Source: Lachnospiraceae bacterium (GTDB lineage: Bacteria; Bacillota; Clostridia; Lachnospirales; Lachnospiraceae). Taken from it: a stretch of DNA of 44,202 nt. Location of the stretch: positions 1 through 44,202 of the forward strand of contig JAKSSA010000013.1 in NCBI GenBank assembly GCA_024403335.1. The letters are read 5' to 3'. A model generated the notes under the pieces. The model was not told the DNA's origin. It worked only from the letters and a program-made list of their open reading frames with translations, and did not search any database. The translations under genes and the position numbers were made by a program. Below are positions 17,959 to 28,055 of the stretch, piece by piece; the stretch's first letter is position 1; every line of letters begins with the position of its first letter.

Positions 17959-19353
17959 TTATGCCTTCTTCCACTTAACGCCTTCTCTGGTATCAAGCAA
18001 CACGATTCCCTTTGCAAGAAGTTCGTCCCTTATCTTATCTGCCAACGCAAAATCCTTATTCTTTCTTGCCTGCTGTCTCTTATCAATCATTTCCTGAATT
18101 TCAGCTTCCAATGATTTGTCTTCTTTAACTACTACGCCAAGAATATCAAGCAGCAAATCCATTCTGTTCTGGGCATATGAAATCATTTCCTTTGAATTTG
18201 TTGCAGAAAGCTCTGTATTTGCAAGCTTTACCATGTCATATACGCAGGTAATTGCATCAGCAGTGTTGAAATCATCTTCCATGACCTCTTCAAAGCGGTT
18301 TACAATTTCATCAAACTTAGTTTTAAGTTCTGCTTCGCCTTCCTTCAAAGCTTCCTCTTTGGCATTTTCAAGAATATAATCCAGATTTGAGCGTCCATTT
18401 CTGATTCTCTCAAGACCATTCTTTGCAGACTCCATAATTTCTCTTGAGAAATTAATAGGGGAACGGTAGTGAACATTTAAAATGAAAAATCTAAGTTCAG
18501 GACCTGTATATTCCTTCAAAATATCTCTTACATTAAGGAAATTACCAAGTGACTTTGACATCTTAATATTGTCAATGGTGACAAAAGCATTGTGCATCCA
18601 ATATTTGGCAAAAGGCTTGCCTGTGCAGCTTTCAGTCTGAGCGATTTCATTTTCGTGATGAGGGAAAATCAAATCCACACCACCTGCATGAATATCTATC
18701 TCCTCTCCAAGATATTTCTTACTCATAACAGAGCATTCGATATGCCAGCCCGGTCTTCCTTCACTCCATGGAGATACCCAGAATGGTTCACCTTCTTTTT
18801 TAGGCTTCCACAAAACAAAGTCTGAAGGATCCTGTTTTTCATCACTTACTGCAATTCTTGCGCCGGCAAAAAGCTCATCAAGATTCTTTCCTGACAGCTT
18901 GCCATATTCCTCAAAGGACTGTGTACTAAAATATACGGTGCCGTTTTTTTCGTAAGCATGTCCCTTATCAATCAGTTCCTGAATCATCGCAATCATTCCA
19001 TCAATTTCTCTGGTTGCGCGAGGTCTTGTGGTTGCATCCTTTACATTAAGGCTCTCTGCATCCTTGTAATATTCAGCAATATATCTTTCTGAAATTACGC
19101 TTGAATCAACGCCTTCTTCGATTGCCTTTTTAATAATCTTATCATCAACATCAGTAAAATTTGAAACAAAGTTTACATCATAACCCTTATATTCAAGGTA
19201 TTTTCTAACAGTGTCAAAAACCACCATAGGTCTTGCATTTCCGATGTGAATAAAGCTGTATACTGTCGGTCCGCATACATACATCGTAATTTTTCCGGGA
19301 TTTAACGGCTTAAGCTCTTCTTTTCTTCTTGTTAAGGTATTATATATTTTCAT
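17959..19353 (-). CDS. cysS: Cysteinyl-tRNA synthetase
   Basis: Class I aminoacyl-tRNA synthetase charging tRNA-Cys. The zinc ligand region and HIGH box appear as YVCGPTVYSFIHIGNARP, the WHIECSVMS segment holds a second cysteine, and KMSKSLGNF is the KMSKS loop. The start was moved from a TTG at 19374 to the ATG at 19353, which has GGAGGAAAG upstream (464 residues). It is followed tightly by yacP, and separated from ispF by a duplicated structured repeat. Confidence 0.97.
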   Translation of the reverse strand: MKIYNTLTRRKEELKPLNPGKITMYVCGPTVYSFIHIGNARPMVVFDTVRKYLEYKGYDVNFVSNFTDVDDKIIKKAIEEGVDSSVISERYIAEYYKDAESLNVKDATTRPRATREIDGMIAMIQELIDKGHAYEKNGTVYFSTQSFEEYGKLSGKNLDELFAGARIAVSDEKQDPSDFVLWKPKKEGEPFWVSPWSEGRPGWHIECSVMSKKYLGEEIDIHAGGVDLIFPHHENEIAQTESCTGKPFAKYWMHNAFVTIDNIKMSKSLGNFLNVRDILKEYTGPELRFFILNVHYRSPINFSREIMESAKNGLERIRNGRSNLDYILENAKEEALKEGEAELKTKFDEIVNRFEEVMEDDFNTADAITCVYDMVKLANTELSATNSKEMISYAQNRMDLLLDILGVVVKEDKSLEAEIQEMIDKRQQARKNKDFALADKIRDELLAKGIVLLDTREGVKWKKA

Positions 19354-19386
19354 TTTCTTTCCTCCATGAAACAATATTTACTGCCA

Positions 19387-19548
19387 CCTCATGTTCATTC
19401 GGCGGCATGTCGTCGGAGCCATTCCTATATATGAACTTTGTTCATATGGGCTCCTCCTGGTTAATATGTATCGCCCCCTCATGTCCATTCGGCGGCATGT
19501 CGTCGGAGCCATTTCTATATATGAACTTCGTTCATATGGGCTCCTCCT
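19387..19548. repeat. 72-bp structured repeat, two copies, 90-bp period
   Basis: Copies at 19387-19458 and 19477-19548 differ at 3 of 72 positions and are separated by 18 bp. Each contains the nested inverted repeat GGAGCC...ATATGAAC-TTT/TTC-GTTCATAT-G-GGCTCC, and a GC-rich CGGCGG/TCGTCG arm that pairs with G-U wobbles only in plus-strand RNA. The right copy includes the last codons and stop of ispF (CCCATATGA). The element may be a small mobile or RNA element or a local duplication. Confidence 0.85.
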
Positions 19549-20011
19549 CTAATAAGCATACTGCATGAGCAGCGATTCCTTCAAGGCTGCCTGTAAAACC
19601 AAGGCCTTCTTCCGTCGTTGCCTTTACATTTATGCAATCTTCTTCAATCCTAAGGGCTTTCGCCATCATACAGACCATATCACCCAAGTATGTTGCAAGC
19701 TTGGGCTTCTGTGCAAGTATTGTTGCATCTATGTTTATTATTTTATAACCTTTTCCAGCTATTAAATCTCTTACCTTTTCCAAAAGAATCAGACTTGAAA
19801 TATCCTTATAATTGTTATCATTGTCAGGAAAATGCTTTCCTATATCACCAAGTGCAGCTGCACCAAGTAAAGCATCCATTACTGCATGAATTAAAACATC
19901 AGCGTCAGAGTGACCAAGAAGCCCTAATTCAAAGGGTACACAAACACCCCCAAGTATCAGCTTGCGGTTTGGAACTAATCTGTGTACATCATATCCATGA
20001 CCAATTCTCAT
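19532..20011 (-). CDS. ispF: 2-C-methyl-D-erythritol 2,4-cyclodiphosphate synthase
   Basis: Fifth step of the MEP isoprenoid pathway: cyclises CDP-ME 2-phosphate to MEcPP with release of CMP. The N-terminus [11 protein letters not shown] supplies the metal ligands Asp and His; [20 protein letters not shown] and [12 protein letters not shown] complete the signature. Its 159 residues are standard. It overlaps the stop of the preceding exported-protein gene (TAATG). The 3' end runs into the structured repeat, which supplies the C-terminal Glu-Pro-Ile. Confidence 0.97.
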   Translation of the reverse strand: MRIGHGYDVHRLVPNRKLILGGVCVPFELGLLGHSDADVLIHAVMDALLGAAALGDIGKHFPDNDNNYKDISSLILLEKVRDLIAGKGYKIINIDATILAQKPKLATYLGDMVCMMAKALRIEEDCINVKATTEEGLGFTGSLEGIAAHAVCLLEEEPI

Positions 20012-21678
20012 TATAATCCTATTCCCAAATCCCCTAAAGAATATCCGGCTTCATTTATTCGTTTTTCCAACTCACTAAAGTCAAGCCCAAAATATAAAGC
20101 AAAAATAGCTTCAAGCAAATCTGCTGAATCCTGCTTTGAAGGTAAAGTTATTCTTTGAGGAAGCTCATCTTTTAATCCAAATTTTAAAGTAATTGCCTTC
20201 ATTCCAAGCATTTCAAGAGTTGCTGACAAATCAAAGCCTGAAAGATTTTCCAAAGGATAATCATTCTTTATACTTAAGTCACCTGAAATCTTAATATTAG
20301 CAATTGAATCCTTATCAATCATCATTCCCAAAAGTGGTCCGCCCAAATTAGCAGGAAGTAAGTCTCCAACATAAGCTTTAAGCACATAAGAATAATCCGA
20401 TTCCTTATCCTTTAAAACCTTATCATAAGTCAGATTAAAAAGGCTCTTTTCATCAAAAACGATTTCAAACATCCTTACTTCTTTTGAAGCATTCTCTATT
20501 CCAAGCCATGAAATTTCCAAATCTTTTTCTTCTGCAGAATCTAACTTAAACCTTAACCCAAGTCTTTCCAAATCAGGATTAACATAATATTCAAAAGTAT
20601 AGCTGTCATAAGAATCTATCCCGTTCATTATTTCCACGAGATTTTTTCTCCATTGTCCTCTTAAAAATTCCGAAAGATTAGTATTATTTGCATTTTTCTC
20701 TATCAAAGATACAAAAAGATCTACTGCATTTTCAAGCAACATCTTCATCTGTTCAGAGGAATATGTGATTTCAAAGCAGGTTTGTTCTTCAACATTTTCA
20801 CCGATTTCTACAAATACAGATTTCTTTTCAAGTAAGGTATACTCAGAATTAATATACAATGTACCAACCGCATTCTTAACTTCTGTTTCAAACCACGTGT
20901 TATTTAAGATATTCTGCTGATAAACATAAAGCAAGTTAGCAACCGCAGAAGCTGTCGCAAATGTTTCATTTCTGTCATAGTTACCCTGAAGGTAGTCAAA
21001 TATCGACAAATCAATGGCACTTCCGCCATATATATCATCTTCATAAGAATCTGAAGCTGAATTAAGCTCCATTCCAAGCGCATATCCTATGATTTCTAAA
21101 ATGTTTTCATCAGAAAAAATACTACGAATTATTTCAACATTGGTATAAATATATCTGTCATATATAACAGGAATACCAAGATACATATCATCCTGTGTAA
21201 AATCATACATAAACTCAGGACGTATTATTTCAACACCATTAACTGAAAGTCCCAAATCCGTAGCGGCTGCATATTCATCATAGCGGACCTTGCCATCTAT
21301 TGTTAAAGACTTGGGGATTTCTATATCTGACTGAAGAAGATTTCCTATCATTCTTGCGCTGTCAGAAACATTAACATCAAAATAGAAGCTCTTATCAAAG
21401 GGTCCATTAACTATTGAAGAATTCTCATTGATAAGATTTTTAACATTAGTAAGAGAATCTGTTGCCTTTTTAGTGCTAATGACTTCAAGAAAATCTCTGG
21501 CATCACTTGCCGCATTTTCAACAAGTACTTTCCTGAACTGTTCCTCATCAGAAGCAAAAGTTTCCACAATAGCATTCTCCAAAGCAGGAACGGAGGCAAC
21601 CGTAATTACACCAACGGAAGCAACCGAGAGTGCACTTATAATTCCTATTGCTATTTTTGCTATTATTTCTTTAACCAT
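20011..21678 (-). CDS. Exported protein of unknown function
   Basis: 555-residue protein with one hydrophobic segment at about 9-30 ([20 protein letters not shown]), probably a signal anchor, and an otherwise hydrophilic, acidic, beta-strand-rich body. There is no lipobox cysteine. Regions such as [21 protein letters not shown] and the late [10 protein letters not shown] look like repeated beta elements of a surface or substrate-binding domain. It sits between a DUF2225 gene and ispF on one strand and overlaps ispF by 1 bp. No family is recognised with confidence. Confidence 0.7.
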   Translation of the reverse strand: MVKEIIAKIAIGIISALSVASVGVITVASVPALENAIVETFASDEEQFRKVLVENAASDARDFLEVISTKKATDSLTNVKNLINENSSIVNGPFDKSFYFDVNVSDSARMIGNLLQSDIEIPKSLTIDGKVRYDEYAAATDLGLSVNGVEIIRPEFMYDFTQDDMYLGIPVIYDRYIYTNVEIIRSIFSDENILEIIGYALGMELNSASDSYEDDIYGGSAIDLSIFDYLQGNYDRNETFATASAVANLLYVYQQNILNNTWFETEVKNAVGTLYINSEYTLLEKKSVFVEIGENVEEQTCFEITYSSEQMKMLLENAVDLFVSLIEKNANNTNLSEFLRGQWRKNLVEIMNGIDSYDSYTFEYYVNPDLERLGLRFKLDSAEEKDLEISWLGIENASKEVRMFEIVFDEKSLFNLTYDKVLKDKESDYSYVLKAYVGDLLPANLGGPLLGMMIDKDSIANIKISGDLSIKNDYPLENLSGFDLSATLEMLGMKAITLKFGLKDELPQRITLPSKQDSADLLEAIFALYFGLDFSELEKRINEAGYSLGDLGIGL

Positions 21679-21740
21679 ATATTTCTGAAAAACTCTGCAT
21701 TAAATGCAGAGTTTATAAATCAACTTTTTTTAACCGAATA

Positions 21741-22661
21741 TCAGACTTTCTTTCTTGCATTCTGTAAAGCCGCAGCTTTTGCAGCTTCTGCCTTTTTGTT
21801 TGCATCAGCTACTCCAATAATAGAATCTTTAAGCTCTCTTGCCTTTTCTTTGATACGGTCATTTGCTTCTCTTGAAGTAATAACCTTAGAGCACCATCTG
21901 CTTGCTTCTTCTGTCTTGCCTGTTCTTCTTGCTAAGTCAGCTGTAAGATAAGTCAAAGTCCACTCATCCATACCGCACATAGGGAAATTTTCTTTTGAGA
22001 ATGCATCTATGAAGCCCTTATAGGCATTATCCAAAAATGCAAGCTCTTCCTGCTGAAGCTGTTTAATTTCCTCTGCGGTACCCTGATGCTTTGATATCAT
22101 TTCTTCATATTTTGCGCGAATTAGCCAGCCTATTTTAAGGCAGGTATATGACTTTTCTGACACTTTTGCGCGTTTTACAACAGTACTTGCCAAAACAAGC
22201 TTGTGACGAAGAATCGCCTCATCATAGGAATAAGTCTTATCATTTCCTGTTGAAAGTCCACGGAAAGTTTTTGTAATACCTTCACGAATCAGTTTAATCT
22301 GACTGCTTGTAAGCAAACCGGGTTTAAAATATCTTGTTAATGCCGCATAGCCACAGTATTCACAAACAACTGCATCGTACTTCAAAACATCGACCACACT
22401 ATAATGCGGACGAAGGTCTGTGTCCTGCCCAATAAGCTTTGCCTTACCAACTTTAATTATCTTTGCTTTGAAAGTCTTGTCACATACCGGGCACTCAAAG
22501 GTCTTATCAAGAAGGAAATCCTCTTCGACAGGCTCTGCAGCCTTTACCTGCTCACCAGGTTTACCACCTGCTGCTGCATTACTCTTTTCCTCTCCAAAAA
22601 TATCCAGACCTTTAAGTTTTCCAAGACCTAAAGCTTCCAATCCTGACAACAAATCAGCCAT
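21741..22661 (-). CDS. DUF2225-like zinc-ribbon protein
   Basis: 306-residue cytosolic protein. A CxxC at FECPVCDKTFKAK (near 56-59) pairs with CEYCGYAAL (near 100-103) to form a zinc ribbon, with DTDLRPHYSVVDVLKYDAVV between; this spacing is typical of DUF2225. The remaining C-terminal two thirds are helical and TPR-like. The first 50 residues are low-complexity. The function of the family is unknown. Confidence 0.8.
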   Translation of the reverse strand: MADLLSGLEALGLGKLKGLDIFGEEKSNAAAGGKPGEQVKAAEPVEEDFLLDKTFECPVCDKTFKAKIIKVGKAKLIGQDTDLRPHYSVVDVLKYDAVVCEYCGYAALTRYFKPGLLTSSQIKLIREGITKTFRGLSTGNDKTYSYDEAILRHKLVLASTVVKRAKVSEKSYTCLKIGWLIRAKYEEMISKHQGTAEEIKQLQQEELAFLDNAYKGFIDAFSKENFPMCGMDEWTLTYLTADLARRTGKTEEASRWCSKVITSREANDRIKEKARELKDSIIGVADANKKAEAAKAAALQNARKKV

Positions 22662-22724
22662 ATTCCCTCCACAGGTTTACTTCACTACTATTTACAATTC
22701 GGGAAAACTATCCCTTTTTACAAA

Positions 22725-24416
22725 CTAATTAGGCTTATAAGAGCTCTTCATTGATACAATTCTGTTAAATACAAGCTTTTCAGGAGTTGTATCCTTATAA
22801 TCTACGCAGAAATAACCGCTTCTCAAGAACTGGAAGCTGTCATATGCCTTTGCATCTTTGATATAAGGCTCTACAAATGAATCACATATTGTGATTGAGT
22901 TAGGATTTAAATTTACATTTCCTTCCTCATCATATACGCCCTTTGACTCATCAACAAGGTTCTCGTAAAGTCTTGTAACAATAGGAACTGCTGTTGTTTT
23001 TTCAACATAATGAATTGTTCCCTTTACCTTACGCTCTGTAAAATTCAAGCCGTTACGGGTTGCAGGGTCATAAGTTGCATATACCTTTGTAACTTTGCCA
23101 TTTTCGTCGGTTTCATAACCTTCACATTTAACGAAATATGAATTCATCAAGCGAACTTCATTTCCCGGGAAGAGTCTGAAATACTTCTTGGGAGGTTCAA
23201 TCATGAAGTCCTCTCTTTCAATGTAAAGATGCTTTCCAAAAGGAACCATATGAGTTCCTAATTCAGGATTTTCAGCATTATTTGCAGCTTCAAAATACTC
23301 TATCTTGCCCTCTTCATAGTTTGTAATCTCAAGCTCGATAGGATCAATTACCGCCATGGCACGATTTTTCTTAAGCTTAAGGTCTTCACGAATGCAGTAT
23401 TCCAATGCCGCATATTCAACTGAACTGTTTGCCTTGGTTACGCCACAGTTTTCCATGAACATCTTAATTGATTCAGGAGTATAACCACGACGGCGAAGCG
23501 CTGCTATGGTAACAAGACGAGGATCATCCCATCCGTCTACTATTCCGGCTTCAACTAATCTCTTAATATATCTCTTTCCTGTTACAACATTTGTAACATA
23601 CATCTTTGCAAACTCAATCTGACGGGGCGGATTCTTATACTCAAGCTCATTTACAACCCAGTCATACAAAGGTCTGTGATCTTCAAATTCAAGTGTGCAG
23701 ATAGAGTGAGTAATGCCTTCTTCAGCATCTTCAATAGGATGAGCAAAATCATACATGGGATAAATAAGCCACTTATCACCTGTGTTATGATGTGTCATTC
23801 TTGCAATTCTGTAAATGATAGGGTCACGCATATTAATGTTAGGTGATGCCATATCAATCTTTGCTCGCAAAACCTTTTCGCCATCTGCATAAACACCATT
23901 TTTCATCTCTTCAAAAAGCTTTAAGTTTTCCTCAACGCTTCTGTCTCTGTAGGGCGAATTCTTTCCGGGTTCAGTAAGTGTTCCTCTGTATTCTCTGATT
24001 TCATCCGGAGTTAAGTCACAAACATAAGCTTTTCCTTTTTTGATAAGCTTAATTGCGCCTTCATACATTTTATCAAAATAGTTTGATGCGAAGAAAAGTC
24101 TGTCCTCGAAATCCGCACCAAGCCACTTAACATCTTCTGTTATGGACTGAACAAACTCAGTCTTTTCCTTCATGGGATTTGTGTCATCAAAACGAAGATT
24201 GAACTTTCCGCCATACTTCTTAGCAAGACCATAGTTCAAAAGAATAGACTTTGCATGACCAATATGAAGGTAACCATTAGGTTCGGGCGGAAAACGTGTC
24301 ATAACGTGATCTGCTCTTCCTTCTGCTAAGTCGTTGTCAATGATAACTTCAATAAAGTTTCTTGATTCAACGTTGCCTTTTCCTTCTTCAATAATTTCGT
24401 TTATTTTTTCTTCCAT
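22725..24416 (-). CDS. glnS: Glutaminyl-tRNA synthetase
   Basis: Class I synthetase charging tRNA-Gln directly. [18 protein letters not shown] is the GlnRS/GluRS signature in its GlnRS form; [20 protein letters not shown] and the anticodon-binding beta-barrel domains ([27 protein letters not shown]) follow. The KMSKS equivalent is degenerate ([11 protein letters not shown]). The ATG at 24416 is chosen because AGGAG lies 7 nt upstream, removing 11 residues of a longer frame. Many Firmicutes rely on GatCAB instead. Confidence 0.95.
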   Translation of the reverse strand: MEEKINEIIEEGKGNVESRNFIEVIIDNDLAEGRADHVMTRFPPEPNGYLHIGHAKSILLNYGLAKKYGGKFNLRFDDTNPMKEKTEFVQSITEDVKWLGADFEDRLFFASNYFDKMYEGAIKLIKKGKAYVCDLTPDEIREYRGTLTEPGKNSPYRDRSVEENLKLFEEMKNGVYADGEKVLRAKIDMASPNINMRDPIIYRIARMTHHNTGDKWLIYPMYDFAHPIEDAEEGITHSICTLEFEDHRPLYDWVVNELEYKNPPRQIEFAKMYVTNVVTGKRYIKRLVEAGIVDGWDDPRLVTIAALRRRGYTPESIKMFMENCGVTKANSSVEYAALEYCIREDLKLKKNRAMAVIDPIELEITNYEEGKIEYFEAANNAENPELGTHMVPFGKHLYIEREDFMIEPPKKYFRLFPGNEVRLMNSYFVKCEGYETDENGKVTKVYATYDPATRNGLNFTERKVKGTIHYVEKTTAVPIVTRLYENLVDESKGVYDEEGNVNLNPNSITICDSFVEPYIKDAKAYDSFQFLRSGYFCVDYKDTTPEKLVFNRIVSMKSSYKPN

Positions 24417-24503
24417 ACTCAAACTCCTATATATAAGCAAATTGCTCACAAAATATCATCATATTATACAATAATGCAAGTAGTTAGTCAAGATATTCAA
24501 AAA

Positions 24504-24526
24504 AACAGGCAGCTTAGCCACCTGTT
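24504..24526 (-). terminator. Terminator of the xylanase gene
   Basis: AACAGG...CCTGTT stem with an inner GGC-TAA-GCT pairing; on the minus strand it is followed by TTTTTTTG. It lies about 100 bp after the GH10 stop and separates it from glnS. Confidence 0.8.
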
Positions 24527-24629
24527 TATTTATCCTCATTATTTATACATCCTGCTTCGCAACACCTTCAAAATCTGCTAAACAATAATCTAAAATCCAT
24601 TACTCAAAAACGAATCATCTGAAAACAGC

Positions 24630-25805
24630 TTATTTACCCAAAGTAATATTCTGAACCTTGCCGTTATAGCTTATTTCATATTCGCCTCTAAATCCTTCAA
24701 GTTCAAAATTACCATTTTCATCAGTCATTGTCTCATATTCGGTGTGCCATTCCCTGTTGATAAGATTATCAAGCATCTCATAAGAAGGCTTTGCACTTCC
24801 ATCCTCTCTCAAAACGCCTGAAGGAGCATGAAGCCATGCACCGTCACTTAAATCCCAGCCTGTAATCGCTTCACATAAAGGATGATCAAAAACTCTTCTG
24901 TAAATTTCTTCAAGCTCGTTTTTCTGACGCTCTTCGCCTTCCTTAGTTGTAGGCCACTTATCAACCTGGAAGTCATTTAAGTCAACAATATTAGGGGGCA
25001 TAAGCTCTCCTGAAACCAGAGTGTTTTCAGTAAAATGCAAAGGAAGTCCGAAAACTTCAAATCTCTTTAATACCTCTTCAAAGAACTTAATACCTCTATA
25101 GCCCTGATGCTGATGTGTCTGCAAACCGATAGCATCAATCTTTACTCCGGCATTCAAACAACCATCAATAAGAATCTCGTAGTTTGTGCTTAAGTTAAAA
25201 TCATTAATTAAAAGAGTTGCATCCGGATTAGCCTGTCTTGCTGCTGCAAAAACTTCTTTTACCAATCCGACTCTTCCCAAATCCTTGCATATGCGGGTAA
25301 CAGCGTTATCATACTTATCAAAAATCGGCATGATAACAACTTCATTTATAACATCCCACATGTCAATAACACCCTTAAAAGTTGAAACTTCTCTGTCAAT
25401 TCTCTTAAGCTGCATATCAAGGATCTTATTGTTATCATACTTCATAAGCCAGTCTGCGCACACTGTATGCCAGCAAAGTGGATGTCCCTTAGGAGTTACT
25501 CCATTTTCCTTTAAAAACTTAGCAGCATTCATAAGCCCCTGTGTATTAGGCTGTCCTTCCTGTCGTTCAAACTGTCCCCAATAAAATGGAAGCGTTCCAT
25601 AATTATAAACCTTAAGCAGCTTGTTTACTCTGTTTTCTGTAATCTCTGATTTGTATCCATTAGCGTAAGGCAAACTGTCAAAAGCACCTACACCAAAAAG
25701 AAACTCATGCTTTTTAAGATTTACCTTTACTACCTGATTCTTAACTGCTTCACCCTTTTCATTTCGAAGAACGACTGTTTTCTTCGACTTTCTGCATTCG
25801 TACAT
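24630..25805 (-). CDS. Cytosolic GH10 endo-1,4-beta-xylanase
   Basis: Glycoside hydrolase family 10 retaining xylanase or xylo-oligosaccharidase. The acid/base Glu155 is in WDVINEV and the nucleophile Glu260 in LHFTENTL; GHPLCWH (108-113) and the GWDLSDGAW substrate loop are also present. There is no signal peptide, so it should act inside the cell on imported xylo-oligosaccharides. Short beta extensions flank the barrel (VVLRNEKGEAV at the start; ENGNFELEGFRGEYEIS at the end). It lies 30 bp downstream of the methyltransferase gene, near an MFS transporter and a sugar-type oxidoreductase. Confidence 0.93.
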   Translation of the reverse strand: MYECRKSKKTVVLRNEKGEAVKNQVVKVNLKKHEFLFGVGAFDSLPYANGYKSEITENRVNKLLKVYNYGTLPFYWGQFERQEGQPNTQGLMNAAKFLKENGVTPKGHPLCWHTVCADWLMKYDNNKILDMQLKRIDREVSTFKGVIDMWDVINEVVIMPIFDKYDNAVTRICKDLGRVGLVKEVFAAARQANPDATLLINDFNLSTNYEILIDGCLNAGVKIDAIGLQTHQHQGYRGIKFFEEVLKRFEVFGLPLHFTENTLVSGELMPPNIVDLNDFQVDKWPTTKEGEERQKNELEEIYRRVFDHPLCEAITGWDLSDGAWLHAPSGVLREDGSAKPSYEMLDNLINREWHTEYETMTDENGNFELEGFRGEYEISYNGKVQNITLGK

Positions 25806-25835
25806 AAAATACTCCTCTCAAAATCTTATCCTGTT

Positions 25836-26993
25836 TTAAGAACAAATCATTTCATATAAGCTTGGTTTAAAACCAAATTCATCTGTTAATTTTCTTACTT
25901 CACCAATTGCTTTTTCTCTTCGTTCCTTTGACATGCCATCATTCTTTACCGCCCTGATAAGAAGATTTTTCGGGGTATGTTCAAGGTCAACAAATTCAAG
26001 TATCTGCGTATTATATCCTGAATATTTCAGCAATTCAGCCCTGATTGCATCCGTTGCAAGAGCGCAAAAACGTTCCGAAATTATACCATATTCCTTTAAA
26101 ATTGAGAGGTTTTTCGGAGCCATTTGGGCGTTAAGCTCATGCTGGCAGCATGGAACAGAGAAAATCATCTTAGCATTCCACTGTATCGCATTATAAAGTG
26201 CATAATCCGTAGCTGTGTCACAGGCATGAAGAGTTATCACCATATCCACATCAAAAGGCGCCTTAAAACCATTAATATCGCCAAGCTCAAACTTCAAATT
26301 GTTGTAACCGTATTTTAAAGCTGCCTCATTGCATTTTTTAATAACATCAGCCTTCAAATCAAGCCCAATAATATGTGCATCTATACCACGCATTTCTGTC
26401 AGATAATAATATACAATAAAGGTTAAATAAGATTTTCCACAGCCAAAATCGATAATATTTAGCTTCTCGTAATTTCCTTTCCGGATTTCATCGTCAATAA
26501 TCTCAATAAAGCGGTTAATCTGCTTATACTTGTCATACATTGAACTGACAATTTTACCTTCCTTCGAGAAAATCCCCATATCGATAAGCGGTTTGATTTC
26601 TGTCCCCTCTTCAAGGAGATAATTTTTCTGTCGATTATGTGCATTATCATGTTTAATGAGCACCATTTCCCTGGCCTTGGAAATCCCCATGAAAATCTTG
26701 CCTTTTTTAGTCACATTTATTGAAATTTCAGCAACCTCACTCCAGGCATTAAGCTGTAAGAAATCATGTTCAAGCGCATATGCGATAAAATCAAGCATTC
26801 CTTCAATATCAGTATTTTCATGAAAAACCTGCTTCTCCGTAAACTTGGAAATCTGATAATGCTCATTTTTCTGCTCAACAACAATGCGCTTAAACTCTGT
26901 ATTTCCACGAGTTTTACTGATTACTGTCTTAAATGGCTTATATTTTCCAAACTCCCAAACGCAGGTAGCTATATTTTCAAACTGTTTATTCAT
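25836..26993 (-). CDS. SAM-dependent methyltransferase (Methyltransf_32-like)
   Basis: 385-residue class I methyltransferase. The SAM-binding motif IIDFGCGKSYLTF lies near residue 172, followed by GLDLKADVIKKC and VITLHACDTATDYAL; SVPCCQHELN is the family's distinctive later motif. The N-terminal 120 residues form a separate domain. Substrate is unknown; RNA is one possibility by analogy with related proteins. AGGAGA precedes the ATG. Confidence 0.82.
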   Translation of the reverse strand: MNKQFENIATCVWEFGKYKPFKTVISKTRGNTEFKRIVVEQKNEHYQISKFTEKQVFHENTDIEGMLDFIAYALEHDFLQLNAWSEVAEISINVTKKGKIFMGISKAREMVLIKHDNAHNRQKNYLLEEGTEIKPLIDMGIFSKEGKIVSSMYDKYKQINRFIEIIDDEIRKGNYEKLNIIDFGCGKSYLTFIVYYYLTEMRGIDAHIIGLDLKADVIKKCNEAALKYGYNNLKFELGDINGFKAPFDVDMVITLHACDTATDYALYNAIQWNAKMIFSVPCCQHELNAQMAPKNLSILKEYGIISERFCALATDAIRAELLKYSGYNTQILEFVDLEHTPKNLLIRAVKNDGMSKERREKAIGEVRKLTDEFGFKPSLYEMICS

Positions 26994-27059
26994 TACAGTC
27001 TCCTAACCAAATCCTTTGAACAAACGATGAGCTGTTCTTATTATAACCACAACACAAAA

Positions 27060-28055
27060 TTACACAGACATGATAACTTTGTCCATAAGTTCTGAAAGTA
27101 ATTTTGTATCAGCATATGTGTGAATCTCGCACTCTGCCTCGCTGTTTAAAATGCACTCTGTTGCCTTCTGTGCTTCATACTCATAGCCATTTACTTTAAA
27201 GGGCAGATACTCTTCACCTATTTTTGTTCCATTAGCATCAAAAAGCTTATATGAACTTGCGTACCAAAAGCCTCGCACTTCAATCATACCATTGCTGCCA
27301 ACAAGCTTTGCAGTTCTTGTTTCCTCATTGCAGCCTGAATCAATGGAAGCAGTCAAAGTTGCCTGTATTCCCTTATATTCAAGCATTATATTGTCAAAAG
27401 CGTCAACTCCTGTCACTGCCTTTCTTGTCATTGACATAAACTTTTCAGGTTTGCAATCAGCGAAAGCATCATTCGTTGCTGCCGAAATTGCTCCCAAGGC
27501 ATAGGTTAAAACATAAATACCTAAATCAAGGCAGGCACCGCCGCCAAGCTCTTTTTCATAAAGTCTTGAACCGGGTACATAGGGATTTGGACAGCAAATA
27601 TCTGCATACACATTCTTAAGCTCGCCAATCGCCCCATTCTTAACTAATTCCAAAACTTTGTTATAAACAGGATGAAACTTAGTCCACATGGCCTCCATAA
27701 AGAACATGCCTGTTTCTTTTCTTACTGCCAAAACCTCTTCAAGCTCTGCCTCATTCATCGTTGCCGGTTTCTCACACAAAACTGCTTTGCCAGCTTTCAT
27801 CGCAAGAATCGAAAGTTCTTTGTGCATGGGATGAGGTGTAGCAATATAGACTGCATCAACACAAGGATCATCAAATGCCTCCTGATATGACCCATATGCC
27901 TTCACTGCTCCAAACTCTGCCTTAAACTGTTCTGCCTTCTCAAGCCCTCTTGAAGCCACGCCATACAATACTGCATCATCAACACCCTTTAATGCAGCTG
28001 CCATAGCTTTGGCAATTCTGCCAAGACCAATAATTGCCCAATTTACCTTACTCAT
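27060..28055 (-). CDS. Gfo/Idh/MocA-family oxidoreductase
   Basis: NAD(P)-dependent sugar or inositol-type dehydrogenase, 331 residues. The Rossmann motif WAIIGLGRIAKAMA is at the N-terminus, ATPHPMHKE and CEKPATMNEAE follow (the EKP lysine is the usual catalytic residue), and GGGACLDLGIY is the second conserved patch. The start was moved to the ATG at 28055, with GGAGGAG upstream, overlapping the MFS stop by 8 bp. The two genes are therefore translationally coupled, suggesting the transporter imports the substrate. Confidence 0.92.
   Translation of the reverse strand: MSKVNWAIIGLGRIAKAMAAALKGVDDAVLYGVASRGLEKAEQFKAEFGAVKAYGSYQEAFDDPCVDAVYIATPHPMHKELSILAMKAGKAVLCEKPATMNEAELEEVLAVRKETGMFFMEAMWTKFHPVYNKVLELVKNGAIGELKNVYADICCPNPYVPGSRLYEKELGGGACLDLGIYVLTYALGAISAATNDAFADCKPEKFMSMTRKAVTGVDAFDNIMLEYKGIQATLTASIDSGCNEETRTAKLVGSNGMIEVRGFWYASSYKLFDANGTKIGEEYLPFKVNGYEYEAQKATECILNSEAECEIHTYADTKLLSELMDKVIMSV

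Noticed and set aside
19354-19531. T-box leader of cysS
   Set aside because: No T-box core (AGGGTGG antiterminator) is visible; the structure is a duplicated element partly inside ispF.
19329-19568. Plus-strand 79-codon ORF
   Set aside because: It translates the duplicated repeat and antisense of cysS and ispF ends; no ribosome binding site.
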